A program made the translations under genes and the position numbers. From contig CAUJFK010000274.1 of NCBI GenBank assembly GCA_963169175.1, positions 1 to 9,823 of the forward strand: a stretch of DNA of 9,823 nucleotides, in the 5' to 3' direction. Under the pieces are notes generated by a model that saw only the letters and a program-made list of their open reading frames with translations, searched no databases and was not told the DNA's origin. This document shows, one piece after another, positions 1 to 7,062 of this stretch. Source of the stretch: Acidobacteriota bacterium (lineage in GTDB: Bacteria; Acidobacteriota; Blastocatellia; Pyrinomonadales; Pyrinomonadaceae). How positions within the stretch are numbered: the stretch's first letter is position 1; each line of letters starts with the position of its first letter.

Positions 1-1
1 G

Positions 2-148
2 TTCGCTGTTTTTGACGTCACAAATAACGAGTTCTTTTTTGGTGAGAATCTGATCGAAAAGAAGTTCGAGGATGTGCAGGAAGAGGTTGCAAGAATGGCG
101 AAGGCTGAACCGACCCTGGTTCGCGTCGCTGAAAATGCGCTCGATTGA
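2..148 (+). CDS. 3' end of an unidentified protein (partial)
   Basis: Reading from base 2, the frame is open for 48 codons and ends at TGA 146-148; the 5' part lies outside the window. The visible C-terminus runs from FAVFDVTNNEFFFGENLIEK to a charged, probably helical tail ending in VRVAENALD. Codon use looks like real coding sequence, with GC-rich third positions in many codons. The gene converges on the minus-strand gene ending at 224, and the only terminator between them points the other way. I do not recognise the family from this fragment and assign no function. An overlapping frame from 72 to 284 crosses into the terminator and next gene and is less credible. Confidence 0.6.
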   Translation, partial: FAVFDVTNNEFFFGENLIEKKFEDVQEEVARMAKAEPTLVRVAENALD

Positions 149-169
149 GCCTCCACGCGCCCATAGCTC

Positions 170-197
170 AAAAAAAGGAGGCGGCATAGCGCCGCCT
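170..197 (-). terminator. Rho-independent terminator of the transglycosylase-like gene
   Basis: On the minus strand a perfect 7-bp stem (AGGCGGC / GCCGCCT, bases 197-191 and 185-179) with a 5-base loop is followed by CC and then seven T residues (bases 176-170). It begins 27 bases past the stop codon of the minus-strand gene ending at 224. This is a classic intrinsic terminator. The plus-strand reading has no T-tract after the stem, so it is unlikely to stop the gene ending at 148. Confidence 0.8.
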
Positions 198-223
198 AAG
201 GTGCTTGTAAATTTTACGCCGAT

Positions 224-1504
224 CTATCTTGCCCGAGGCTTCATCGGCACATTTCGCTCGATCGAATCATATATCTGCAGATAGATCTGCGTTTCCCTCG
301 GGATCAGATTTGTCCAGTTGGCTCCGCCGCGATTGATATAGCCGGCCAGGCGTGCAGGATTCGAGTTATACCCGGCGGCCATCAATTGTTCAGGTGTCGC
401 AATGCCTGTTTCAAGGGCACCCGTAACGGTCGGGCTTGCTATCAGGTCTTCCCACGTACGCTTCATGTATATCAGCATCGCTTCGGTCGCGTTGACGTGG
501 TTTCGCATTCCATCCACAAAATCCGGGTCAAGCGGCACATTCGGGTGCCAGGAACGCACCATTCTGTACGTCGAGGGGATCATCTGGACCATTCCTCCGG
601 CACCGGCCGAGCTGACCGAATACCGATACGTCTGTCCCTCGTTCAACGCGTAAAGCGTGTAGATATCATCGTAAATGTTCTTGTGAACTTCGGTACGGAA
701 CCTAAGATGATCGACGTGCTCAACCGCGGCAAGGCGTTCGGCCATATCCGCGATCCTGGGCTCAATGGCGATGCCTTTATTACGCAGGCGTTCGCGGGCA
801 AGTTCGATAACGTTTCGCACATATAGCCTGCCGGCGTTCACAACCTCAGGCGTTACAAGGCCCGGATGCGTGGACATATAATATGCCGTTTCAATATACT
901 TGCCGCCGCGAATGACGGGGTACTGCACCAAAAGTGGTGTATGGCGCGTACCGTCCTGGTCCGTAAGCAAGATCGGCGTGTTAACCCCGTTGCCGCGGAT
1001 GGTTTCAGCCGTTATTGTCCTGCCGTTAGAAGAAACGATCTGTCGCGGTGTTCCCTTGTCCAGAAATGCTTCTTTCGACAGCACCACGAAATCTATCTCG
1101 TCGGTTTCAGAATCATTGAAAGCAACACGGACAAAATCCATCGGAACGGTGCTTTCGACCGAGGCTGTAGGTAGAGGCCGGGTCTGCAGAATACGTTTCG
1201 CCTCGGCGATTTTGCGCTTGATCGCACCGAAGCTCAGGGCCTTGCCGGTGGGATCGGAAGAGGCACGAACAGGCGTCCGCGATGCCGGTACCTCGCTGGG
1301 GCCGCCCACGACGATCGGAGTCGCCAAGGGTTTGGGTGCGGGTGTTGTGACCGGACGCGGTGTCGGCGTGGATGGCGGCTTTATGGCCGGCATCGTGCTT
1401 GTCACGACAACACGGCTTCGACTTTTTTCAGCTGGTTGCTGGGCCTCGGCGGCGGCGGCCGACACGAAAAGAAGCGCAAGTGCGGAGATATGGGCTGATC
1501 TCAT
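224..1504 (-). CDS. Secreted lytic transglycosylase-like (SLT domain) protein
   Basis: A 426-residue exported protein. Residues 1-21 form a signal peptide with likely cleavage after AEA, before QQ. Residues 30-80 are a Pro/Thr-rich linker probably lying in the periplasm. Residues about 90-275 are an N-terminal region I do not recognise. The C-terminal part resembles an SLT (GH23-like) domain, whose members cleave the MurNAc-GlcNAc bond of peptidoglycan. The candidate catalytic residue is Glu289; 12 residues later comes GAGGMVQMIP (301-310), the same Glu-to-GA.GLMQ spacing as in Slt70. AGYNSNP (377-383) and ETQIYLQI (404-411) fit the later AYN.GP and ET..Y motifs. The Ser that normally follows the catalytic Glu is Gly here. 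The ATG at 1502-1504 is chosen because it gives the signal peptide directly; no Shine-Dalgarno sequence is visible. It is divergent from glmM and has its own terminator. The fold call is fairly firm; enzyme activity is inferred. Confidence 0.8.
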   Translation of the reverse strand: MRSAHISALALLFVSAAAAEAQQPAEKSRSRVVVTSTMPAIKPPSTPTPRPVTTPAPKPLATPIVVGGPSEVPASRTPVRASSDPTGKALSFGAIKRKIAEAKRILQTRPLPTASVESTVPMDFVRVAFNDSETDEIDFVVLSKEAFLDKGTPRQIVSSNGRTITAETIRGNGVNTPILLTDQDGTRHTPLLVQYPVIRGGKYIETAYYMSTHPGLVTPEVVNAGRLYVRNVIELARERLRNKGIAIEPRIADMAERLAAVEHVDHLRFRTEVHKNIYDDIYTLYALNEGQTYRYSVSSAGAGGMVQMIPSTYRMVRSWHPNVPLDPDFVDGMRNHVNATEAMLIYMKRTWEDLIASPTVTGALETGIATPEQLMAAGYNSNPARLAGYINRGGANWTNLIPRETQIYLQIYDSIERNVPMKPRAR

Positions 1505-1596
1505 ATTGGTACTACCGAGGAGAGCTTGTCCGGGTGAACGAATCCATGGAACGGCGCACGTTCCGTGTACTTAAGATTCGCTTATTTGGGAAAGGG

Positions 1597-1626
1597 TTGT
1601 CAAGGCTTATCGAAACAGATTATAAG
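1597..1626 (+). promoter_or_regulatory. Candidate sigma70-type promoter for glmM
   Basis: TTGTCA (1597-1602) is separated by 18 bases from TATAAG (1621-1626), each matching five of six consensus bases. Transcription would start near 1633, leaving a leader of about 78 bases before the glmM ATG. It lies in the divergent region between the transglycosylase-like gene and glmM, where a promoter is expected. Assigned by eye only. Confidence 0.4.
1619..1624 (-). promoter_or_regulatory. Candidate -10 box for the transglycosylase-like gene
   Basis: The minus strand reads a perfect TATAAT here, about 115 bases upstream of the gene's ATG. No good -35 box lies 16-18 bases away, so the call rests on the -10 alone. 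It overlaps the plus-strand TATAAG of the candidate glmM promoter, so the two would compete for or share the same melted region. Confidence 0.25.
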
Positions 1627-1710
1627 TCCCACAAAAAAATATTATGGAATAGCATGTGTTTTCGGACGAATGACCGCCCGTTCTGGTATTCTGTCAATTT
1701 GTCGAAAGTT

Positions 1711-3057
1711 ATGGCGAAACTCTTTGGAACAGACGGGATACGAGGCGAGGCCGGTGTTTTTCCGCTGGACGAGAAAACGGTATTCAGAATAGGACGCTCT
1801 CTTGCGGCGCGCATGACAGAACGGCTTGGGCGTGCCCCGCGGTTTATTACTGGCCGAGACACGCGCGAATCGGGAGCGTGGATAGAATGCGAGTTCAGCC
1901 GCGGTGCTGCTTCCGCAAATGCCGTATGCGAATCTGCCGCCGTCATAACGACTCCCGGCGTTGCGTTTCTTACTGCACAATTCGGATTCGATCTTGGCAT
2001 TGTTATCAGCGCGTCGCATAACCCTTTTCAGGACAATGGGATAAAGGCATTTTTGCCGAGTGGCCAAAAGATCGACGATGAGCTTGAACGCGCGGTCGAG
2101 GATGACATCGCGTCCGATGACGCGGCCGATGCGGATGAAAGTTCGGTTAGTGCCGGCCACTCCCGTGCAGACGATTTTCAGGCCTCGTATTTGAATCATT
2201 TGCGGTCAACAACGGGAGCCTTTCGGCTTGATGGATACAAGATCGTGATCGACAGTGCCAACGGGGCAGCCTCGGCCCTTGCACCATTGCTGTTTCGCGG
2301 CTTAGGGGCAGATGTTGTTTGCACCAACGACGCACCCGATGGCCGAAATATCAACAAGGACTCCGGTTCGCTGCATCTGGAGCATCTCCAGGCCAAGGTG
2401 ATCGAAACCACGGCCGATATGGGCGTCGCATTTGACGGCGACGCCGACCGGGCGTTGTTCGTTGATGAGCAGGGGAATATTATCGATGGCGACGCGGCGT
2501 TGTGGATAATGGCCAAATTGATGCAGGAACGCGGCGGGTTGGCGTCCGGCAAGGTCGTGGCGACGGTCATGAGCAACATAGGTCTTGAGATAGCCCTGGC
2601 ATCTCGAGGAATTCAGTTGGTGCGCACGGCCGTCGGCGACAAGTATGTGCTCGAAGAGCTTGTCAGGTCGGGCGTTGAGATCGGCGGCGAACAGTCGGGC
2701 CATATTATTTTTCCGCGTGCCAGCCTGGTTGGCGACGGAATGATGACCGCCCTGCGTGTTTTCGAGGCGGCGGCGGCAAGCGGGAAGAAGTTGTCGGAAC
2801 TGACCGAAGGTTTCCGACGCTATCCGCAGGTCCTTGTAAACGTGCGTGTAGGCCAAAAGAAGCCTTTTGATGAGGTCGAAGCGATACGCAAGGCATCGAC
2901 CGAGACGGAAGCCGCTCTCTCCGGCAGCGGCCGGCTCTTGCTGCGCTATTCGGGAACCGAAAATCTGGCACGCGTTATGATCGAAGGCCGTGACCAGAGC
3001 GAGATCGAGGGTTTGGCAAATCAATTGGCGGATACGATAAAGACGGCCCTTGGCTGA
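1711..3057 (+). CDS. glmM: Phosphoglucosamine mutase
   Basis: GlmM converts glucosamine-6-phosphate to glucosamine-1-phosphate in the cytoplasm, on the route to UDP-GlcNAc, peptidoglycan and lipopolysaccharide. The 448-residue product has the family's usual length. All four phosphohexomutase signatures are present: MAKLFGTDGIRG at the start; the phosphoserine loop ISASHNP with Ser102 as the phosphorylated residue; the Mg-binding DGDADR (Asp242, Asp244, Asp246); the sugar-specificity loop GGEQSGH (325-331); and a phosphate-binding RYSGTEN..R (412 on), where the common Pro after TE is Asn. ATG 1711 is chosen because the family begins exactly here. The frame stays open upstream to 1360, but that extension runs through the divergent gene and is not homologous-looking. 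The Shine-Dalgarno sequence is weak (GAAAG). aroB follows after 43 bases, suggesting co-transcription. Confidence 0.96.
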   Translation: MAKLFGTDGIRGEAGVFPLDEKTVFRIGRSLAARMTERLGRAPRFITGRDTRESGAWIECEFSRGAASANAVCESAAVITTPGVAFLTAQFGFDLGIVISASHNPFQDNGIKAFLPSGQKIDDELERAVEDDIASDDAADADESSVSAGHSRADDFQASYLNHLRSTTGAFRLDGYKIVIDSANGAASALAPLLFRGLGADVVCTNDAPDGRNINKDSGSLHLEHLQAKVIETTADMGVAFDGDADRALFVDEQGNIIDGDAALWIMAKLMQERGGLASGKVVATVMSNIGLEIALASRGIQLVRTAVGDKYVLEELVRSGVEIGGEQSGHIIFPRASLVGDGMMTALRVFEAAAASGKKLSELTEGFRRYPQVLVNVRVGQKKPFDEVEAIRKASTETEAALSGSGRLLLRYSGTENLARVMIEGRDQSEIEGLANQLADTIKTALG

Positions 3058-3100
3058 TGCGGCAAATGATCTTCGCGTCAACGCGATCTGTTATTTTATT

Positions 3101-4258
3101 GTGGCAACAAAGGTAAATGTAAAAACAACAAGAAACGCAGCCTCGTACGACATTTCGATCGGGCGTGGATCGCTTAAGAACGCGGGCGAATGGGCGAAAA
3201 GCGTGATGCCTGGAAGCTCCGGCCGCGCGGCGATCATTTCGAACCGCAAGGTATTTGGCCTGTACGGCAATGCTGTTAAAAAAAGCCTGGAGAATGCCGG
3301 CTTCGAGCCGCATGTCCAGCTTATCGGCGATGGCGAGCGATTCAAGAACCTTCGCACGCTTGAAGATACGCTTCGCTTTCTGAGTGGATCGAAGTTCACC
3401 AGGACCGATTCGATCGTTGCGCTCGGCGGCGGAGTTGTTGGCGATCTTGCTGGCTTTGCGGCGTCGGTCTATCTCAGAGGAATTGATCTTCTCCAGGTCC
3501 CGACGACGCTGCTCTCAATGATCGATTCATCCGTCGGCGGCAAGACCGGCGTAAATTCAAGCTTTGGGAAGAATCTGATAGGAGCATTCTATCAGCCCCG
3601 CGGTGTGTTGATCGATACAAACACGCTCTTGACACTCCCTGAACGCGAGGTGACGGCGGGATTTTGCGAGGCGGTAAAACAGGGTGCGATAAGCGACAGA
3701 AGCTTGCTGGATAAGACTGCCAAAATTCTCGGACAACTCGAAGGCCGCAGGTTGCACGAGCGGCTGGGCGAAGATAGCTTTTCAGAGAACTTTGCCCGCT
3801 TTCTCGCCGCCCAGATATCTTTCAAAGCCCGCATCGTTGCCGGTGATGAACGCGAATCGGTCGCAAAAACAGACGCCCGATCGAGAAAAATACTGAATTT
3901 CGGCCATACTTTTGGCCACGCTCTTGAAAAGGTCACAAATTACCGCTATTTCCGCCACGGGGAAGCGGTCGGCCACGGGATCAGGTTTGCCGCGGCCCTA
4001 TCAAAAAACCTTGAACTAATTGGCCAAAATGAAGTAGAATTGTTGAACGATGTTGTGCGTCGGGCGGGCAGCTTGCCATCGCTCGGCAGCATCGACCCCA
4101 GCGAGATCTTCGCAACCTTTAAGTACGACAAGAAAATGATCAACGATTCACTTCAATGGATCCTTTTGGAAGGAATAGGGAAACCGGTCATTTTTTCGCA
4201 TGCAAAGATCCGGCAGGCCGTGCTTGCCGCGTCGTTCAAAGAGATCACCCGCAGCTAG
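3101..4258 (+). CDS. aroB: 3-dehydroquinate synthase
   Basis: AroB converts DAHP to 3-dehydroquinate, the second step of the shikimate pathway, in the cytoplasm, using NAD and a divalent metal. In the 385-residue product the NAD-binding GGGVVGD lies at 109-115, followed by the highly conserved stretch with VPTTLLSMIDSSVGGKTGVN. Metal ligands fit Glu190 (AGFCEAVKQG), His269 (NFGHTFGH) and His286 (RHGEAVGHG). The C-terminal YDKKM and LLEGIGKPV are also typical. I choose GTG 3101, which leaves the usual short lead-in before the first strand (SYDISIG); an in-frame TTG at 3050 would overlap glmM by 8 bases and add 17 residues. Neither has a clear Shine-Dalgarno sequence. An insertion of about eight residues sits between DERES and RKILNFGH. 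It probably shares a transcript with glmM. Confidence 0.96.
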   Translation: MATKVNVKTTRNAASYDISIGRGSLKNAGEWAKSVMPGSSGRAAIISNRKVFGLYGNAVKKSLENAGFEPHVQLIGDGERFKNLRTLEDTLRFLSGSKFTRTDSIVALGGGVVGDLAGFAASVYLRGIDLLQVPTTLLSMIDSSVGGKTGVNSSFGKNLIGAFYQPRGVLIDTNTLLTLPEREVTAGFCEAVKQGAISDRSLLDKTAKILGQLEGRRLHERLGEDSFSENFARFLAAQISFKARIVAGDERESVAKTDARSRKILNFGHTFGHALEKVTNYRYFRHGEAVGHGIRFAAALSKNLELIGQNEVELLNDVVRRAGSLPSLGSIDPSEIFATFKYDKKMINDSLQWILLEGIGKPVIFSHAKIRQAVLAASFKEITRS

Positions 4259-4276
4259 GCCTGCTTGGGTTCACCG

Positions 4277-4290
4277 CCTTCGGCCGAAGG
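4277..4290. repeat. Perfect 14-bp palindrome over a ribosome binding site
   Basis: CCTTCGGCCGAAGG is a perfect palindrome in the 43-base gap between aroB and the small membrane protein gene. Its right half contributes the GAAGG of the Shine-Dalgarno GAAGGAG (4286-4292). As RNA it could fold into a 5-bp stem with a GGCC loop that covers part of that site. Confidence 0.5.
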
Positions 4291-4301
4291 AGCATTACGA
4301 T

Positions 4302-4718
4302 ATGAGAAGTTTTAAGAAAGATCGCAGCCGCGAGCGCGGCGGTGCGGGCGTGAAATTCCTTTGCGTCGCCCTTGTTCTGGGAATTTTGGGGCACGCGGGT
4401 TACAACTATATTCCCGTGGCCTACGAAGGAGCGAACCTCCGGCAGGAAATGGATACGGCCGTCGTTAAGGGCCTGGCGTCGTCGGGGCAGATAAAGCCGC
4501 TTGAGGTAGTTAAGGCTTCGGTCGAGCGGGCGCTTCGTGAGAATAACGCGCCTACGGACGCGATGGTCGATATCAAGCCTGAGGGCGGCGTTGTGCAGGC
4601 ACACGTTGTCTATACCAAGGCCGTATCGATGCTGCCGTTCGGGCTTTACAAATACAATTACAATTTCAATTATCTTGCGGCCCCGACCGGCTATCTGCTG
4701 AAGGACGGCAAGAACTAG
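4302..4718 (+). CDS. Small single-pass membrane protein of unknown function
   Basis: A 138-residue protein. A basic N-terminus (KKDRSRER) precedes one hydrophobic segment at about residues 17-37, so the remaining ~100 residues should face the periplasm (N-in, positive-inside rule). The outer part has a predicted-helical stretch (42-80) and then alternating strand-like residues ending in an aromatic YKYNYNFNY segment. The layout (one membrane helix, an IPVAYE-like boundary, a short globular tail) resembles DUF4845-type proteins, but that is a loose visual comparison and I would not name it so without a profile search. ATG 4302 is chosen because GAAGGAG (4286-4292) lies 9 bases upstream, the best such site in this cluster; an upstream start at 4200 would overlap aroB. 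It follows aroB by 43 bases and may be the last gene of the cluster. It converges on the radical SAM gene. Confidence 0.8.
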   Translation: MRSFKKDRSRERGGAGVKFLCVALVLGILGHAGYNYIPVAYEGANLRQEMDTAVVKGLASSGQIKPLEVVKASVERALRENNAPTDAMVDIKPEGGVVQAHVVYTKAVSMLPFGLYKYNYNFNYLAAPTGYLLKDGKN

Positions 4719-4763
4719 TGGATCGTAACCGATAATTTGGAATTAGTTTTAGCCGTTCTCTTC

Positions 4764-4869
4764 TTCCTTCGCGAACTTTGAGTCCTCCCTTTGAGGCCTT
4801 TGTGTTAACGGTTCTTCTTAACACCAAACTCACAAGGTTGAAGACACAAAGAGCGCAAAAGTACTTGCG
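4764..4869. repeat. CTTTG-rich imperfect palindromic intergenic element
   Basis: The 170-base convergent gap holds a palindrome-like element. The left arm repeats CTTTG words (GAACTTTGAGTCC, CCCTTTGAGG, CCTTTGTG) at intervals of roughly 12-15 bases, and the right arm holds their complements (CACAAGG, GACACAAAGAG, GCGCAAAAG). The centre is a perfect 7-bp inverted repeat, GTGTTAA (4802-4808) and TTAACAC (4818-4824), with a 9-base loop. No T-tract follows, so it is not a standard terminator, though the hairpin might help end both converging transcripts. It resembles the CTTTGCGTCTTTG-type dispersed repeats I know from environmental genomes. No gene is visible here. Confidence 0.5.
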
Positions 4870-4888
4870 ATTCAACTTTTACAGTCAA

Positions 4889-6775
4889 CTAGAGGGCGGC
4901 CGCCAGTGATTGACGGACCTTTAGAGGTTGGATATTGATAAGGTTCTGCGGTGCATCGGCCAGCCAGGTCGAGGGGCAAACTCCGCATGTAGTACATTTT
5001 TCAACCGCAGGACACGGGAGGCTCGAAAGGGCCTCTTGTGATTTTTCGTGTTCCGTTTTGAGGAATTCGAATGAAAGGCCTGTATCGACGATAGACCAGG
5101 GCAGAAACTCGTCGTAGCCACGGTCGCGCGAAGTATGAAAAGCGGGGTCAACGCCGGTTTCACGCAGGGCACGGCCAATATCGCCATCGATTCGGGCCGC
5201 CCGGTCGATAACCTTCGCTATCGTACGGTCGCCCGATGAGAACAGTGCCTGTTCGTGCGCGATGCGGGCCGACATAAACCGGACATCGACATTCGGTATT
5301 CGGCTAAGGCCTTTGCACACGTATTTTATCCTGCGCTTAAGCTCCTTTTCAGGGCAGATCGCATCCCATTGGAGCGGTGTATTCGGCTTTGGCACAAAAC
5401 CATTTAGCGACACAATGATTTTTCCCGCCCGGCCAAAGAGTTTGCCGGCTTCGAGCATTCGATCTTTTATTCTTGCCGCCAGCACAAATATCTCGTCGAG
5501 GTCTTCCTGATTTTCTGTCGGCAGGCCGACCATTACATAAAGTTTTATGGTCAGCATCCCGCGATCAAATACTGAACCGCAGATATCGACGATCTCGTCG
5601 TTCGTCAAATTCTTGTTGATGACCCGGCGCAGGCGGTCTGATCCGGTTTCAGGCGCAACGGCTATCTGCTGGTCTTTTGATTCAACAAGTGCGTCAAGAA
5701 GTTCGTCCGAGATCTGGTCCAGCCGGAGCGATGAAACCGTGATGCGATAGTCCATCGCCCGCAGTTCGCTGAGAATGGTCGAGATCTCAGGGTGATCGCA
5801 CACAGCGGTCGAGACCAGGCCGATCTTGTTCGTTTTCGAACGCCATTCAGCCGCCTTTGCCAGTATGTCGCGGGCGGGTACGACACGCGGCGGGTAATAA
5901 TTATAACCAGCCCAGCAAAAGCGGCAGCCCTGCGAACAGCCGCGCGATATCTCGACCAGAAGGCGGTCGCCCATTTCCGCTCCCGGTGACCAAACGGATG
6001 TCGATGGGCAGAATACGTCCTGCGATTTCAGGAATTCGGTAAGCTCGGTTTCGCCGCGTTTCATGGCACGCCTTAACGTGCCTTCTTTCGGATTAACAGC
6101 CGAAAGCGCACGGCCGACACGACGCGGAACGCCTTCTGCGTTCGGGATGTAATCAAAAGCGGTGCCGTCTTCGTTATACACCACGTCATAGAGCGACGGA
6201 ACATAAAATCCACGGCCGATACCCGCAAGCGTCAGGAGAATATTTTCTTTTGAGCCTTGTTCAAGGATCGCGTCAACGAGTTGATGTACCAATATCTCGC
6301 CTTCACCGACAGCGATGACGTCGGTGAAATCTGCGATCGGCTCCGGGTTTAGGAACGAGGCGGCCCCGCCCATGATAACCAGCGGGTGAAAATGGTTTCG
6401 CTCCGAGGCCCAGACCGGGATGCCTGATAGCTGGAGCATTCGGGCCATGTTCAGGTAGTCGGTTTCGAACGAGATCGAGAAAGCAACCATGTCAAAGTCG
6501 CGGACAGGCGTTTGGGTTTCGTGAGACAGAAGCGGAGTGCGCGACTTTTCGTATTCCTTCAGGTCAGCGGCATCCGGCAAGAAAACCCGTTCGCAAGAAA
6601 CCTCAGGAATGCGGTTGAACAACTCGTACATCGTGTGCATCCCGAGATTTGCCATGGCAATGGCATGAGTGTTCGGGTAACACAAAGCGATCTTCAGCTC
6701 GGCCCCGCGTTTTACGACAAAACCTTCCTCGTGTGCGAGCTTGTTCTTATAGCTTTCTACGATGCGTTTATTCAT
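4889..6775 (-). CDS. B12-binding radical SAM protein (TIGR03960-like)
   Basis: A 628-residue cytoplasmic protein. The N-terminal half (about 25-200) looks like a cobalamin-binding Rossmann domain, with motifs such as MGGAASFLNPEP and GEGE common in B12-binding radical SAM proteins. The radical SAM core follows, with the cluster motif CSQGCRFC (Cys280, Cys284, Cys287) binding a 4Fe-4S cluster and SAM, then APETGSDRLRRVINK (374-388) and the KLYVMVGLPTE strand typical of the barrel. A second group of cysteines lies near the C-terminus: Cys588, Cys594, Cys597, Cys600. Overall layout and motifs match TIGR03960, a family of unknown substrate that in some bacteria is fused to or beside a DUF2344 partner; no such partner is present here. 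The ATG at 6773-6775 has no Shine-Dalgarno sequence. It stands alone on its strand with the VWFA-related gene 287 bases upstream. Confidence 0.88.
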   Translation of the reverse strand: MNKRIVESYKNKLAHEEGFVVKRGAELKIALCYPNTHAIAMANLGMHTMYELFNRIPEVSCERVFLPDAADLKEYEKSRTPLLSHETQTPVRDFDMVAFSISFETDYLNMARMLQLSGIPVWASERNHFHPLVIMGGAASFLNPEPIADFTDVIAVGEGEILVHQLVDAILEQGSKENILLTLAGIGRGFYVPSLYDVVYNEDGTAFDYIPNAEGVPRRVGRALSAVNPKEGTLRRAMKRGETELTEFLKSQDVFCPSTSVWSPGAEMGDRLLVEISRGCSQGCRFCWAGYNYYPPRVVPARDILAKAAEWRSKTNKIGLVSTAVCDHPEISTILSELRAMDYRITVSSLRLDQISDELLDALVESKDQQIAVAPETGSDRLRRVINKNLTNDEIVDICGSVFDRGMLTIKLYVMVGLPTENQEDLDEIFVLAARIKDRMLEAGKLFGRAGKIIVSLNGFVPKPNTPLQWDAICPEKELKRRIKYVCKGLSRIPNVDVRFMSARIAHEQALFSSGDRTIAKVIDRAARIDGDIGRALRETGVDPAFHTSRDRGYDEFLPWSIVDTGLSFEFLKTEHEKSQEALSSLPCPAVEKCTTCGVCPSTWLADAPQNLINIQPLKVRQSLAAAL

Positions 6776-6789
6776 TCGAGCAATTAATT

Positions 6790-6819
6790 AGAATATCAGG
6801 AATTCGTCCCGGCAGCCAA
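6790..6819 (-). promoter_or_regulatory. Candidate extended -10 promoter for the radical SAM gene
   Basis: On the minus strand TTGGCT (6819-6814) lies 18 bases before TATTCT (6795-6790), which is preceded by TG and one base, the extended -10 form. Each hexamer matches only four of six consensus bases. The predicted start near 6783 leaves a leader of about 8 bases, which would agree with the missing Shine-Dalgarno sequence. Confidence 0.27.
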
Positions 6820-6887
6820 TAGTGAGGTCATCCGGCCGGCCGAGCATGCATCGTTCAAAAGTAGGTTCAGGCCCGACTTAGCCTTCC

Positions 6888-6938
6888 GATTCGTGAATTT
6901 CGATCCTTGATTCGTGCCTTTCGTGGCGGCGAAGCCGG
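6888..6938 (+). repeat. TTCGTG palindromic repeat, copy 1 (half element)
   Basis: The segment starts GATTCGTGAATTTCG and reaches the core TTTCGTGGCGGCGAAGCCGG (6919-6938). The 30 bases 6909-6938 match 8489-8518 at 28 positions. The complementary right arm seen in copies 2 and 3 is missing: the sequence goes on with GACATCCCTTAATTC, without any CCACGAA. This is therefore a truncated copy. It sits in the 287-base gap between the radical SAM and VWFA-related genes, where I see no gene. Confidence 0.75.
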
Positions 6939-7062
6939 GACATCCCTTAATTCAGATCTCCTTCCTCTTCTTCTGTGGTTGATAGCTTATTACCACCGAT
7001 CAAGATGAACAAGAGTCGGCGTCAACGGCACGTATGACATGGGTATTACAGACGTCCTCTAC

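Noticed and set aside
900..1574. 224-codon plus-strand open frame
   Set aside because: It lies antisense to the transglycosylase-like gene, which has a signal peptide, SLT motifs and its own terminator. The product is a Val/Gly/Arg-rich shadow sequence with no recognisable motif.
1360..1710. Upstream extension of the glmM frame (117 extra codons)
   Set aside because: It overlaps the 5' part of the divergent gene and its promoter region, and GlmM proteins start at the MAKLFGTDGIRG-like sequence at 1711.
2302..3081. 259-codon minus-strand open frame
   Set aside because: It is entirely antisense to glmM; the product is Arg/His-rich without motifs.
3050..3100. TTG start for aroB overlapping glmM
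   Set aside because: It adds 17 residues (through NAICYFIVAT) that do not resemble the AroB N-terminus. GTG 3101 gives the usual start, although the TTG cannot be excluded.
6974..6996. GTGGT ... ACCAC inverted repeat downstream of the VWFA-related gene
   Set aside because: It has only a 5-bp stem around a long loop and no T-tract on the minus strand. It is not convincing as a terminator.
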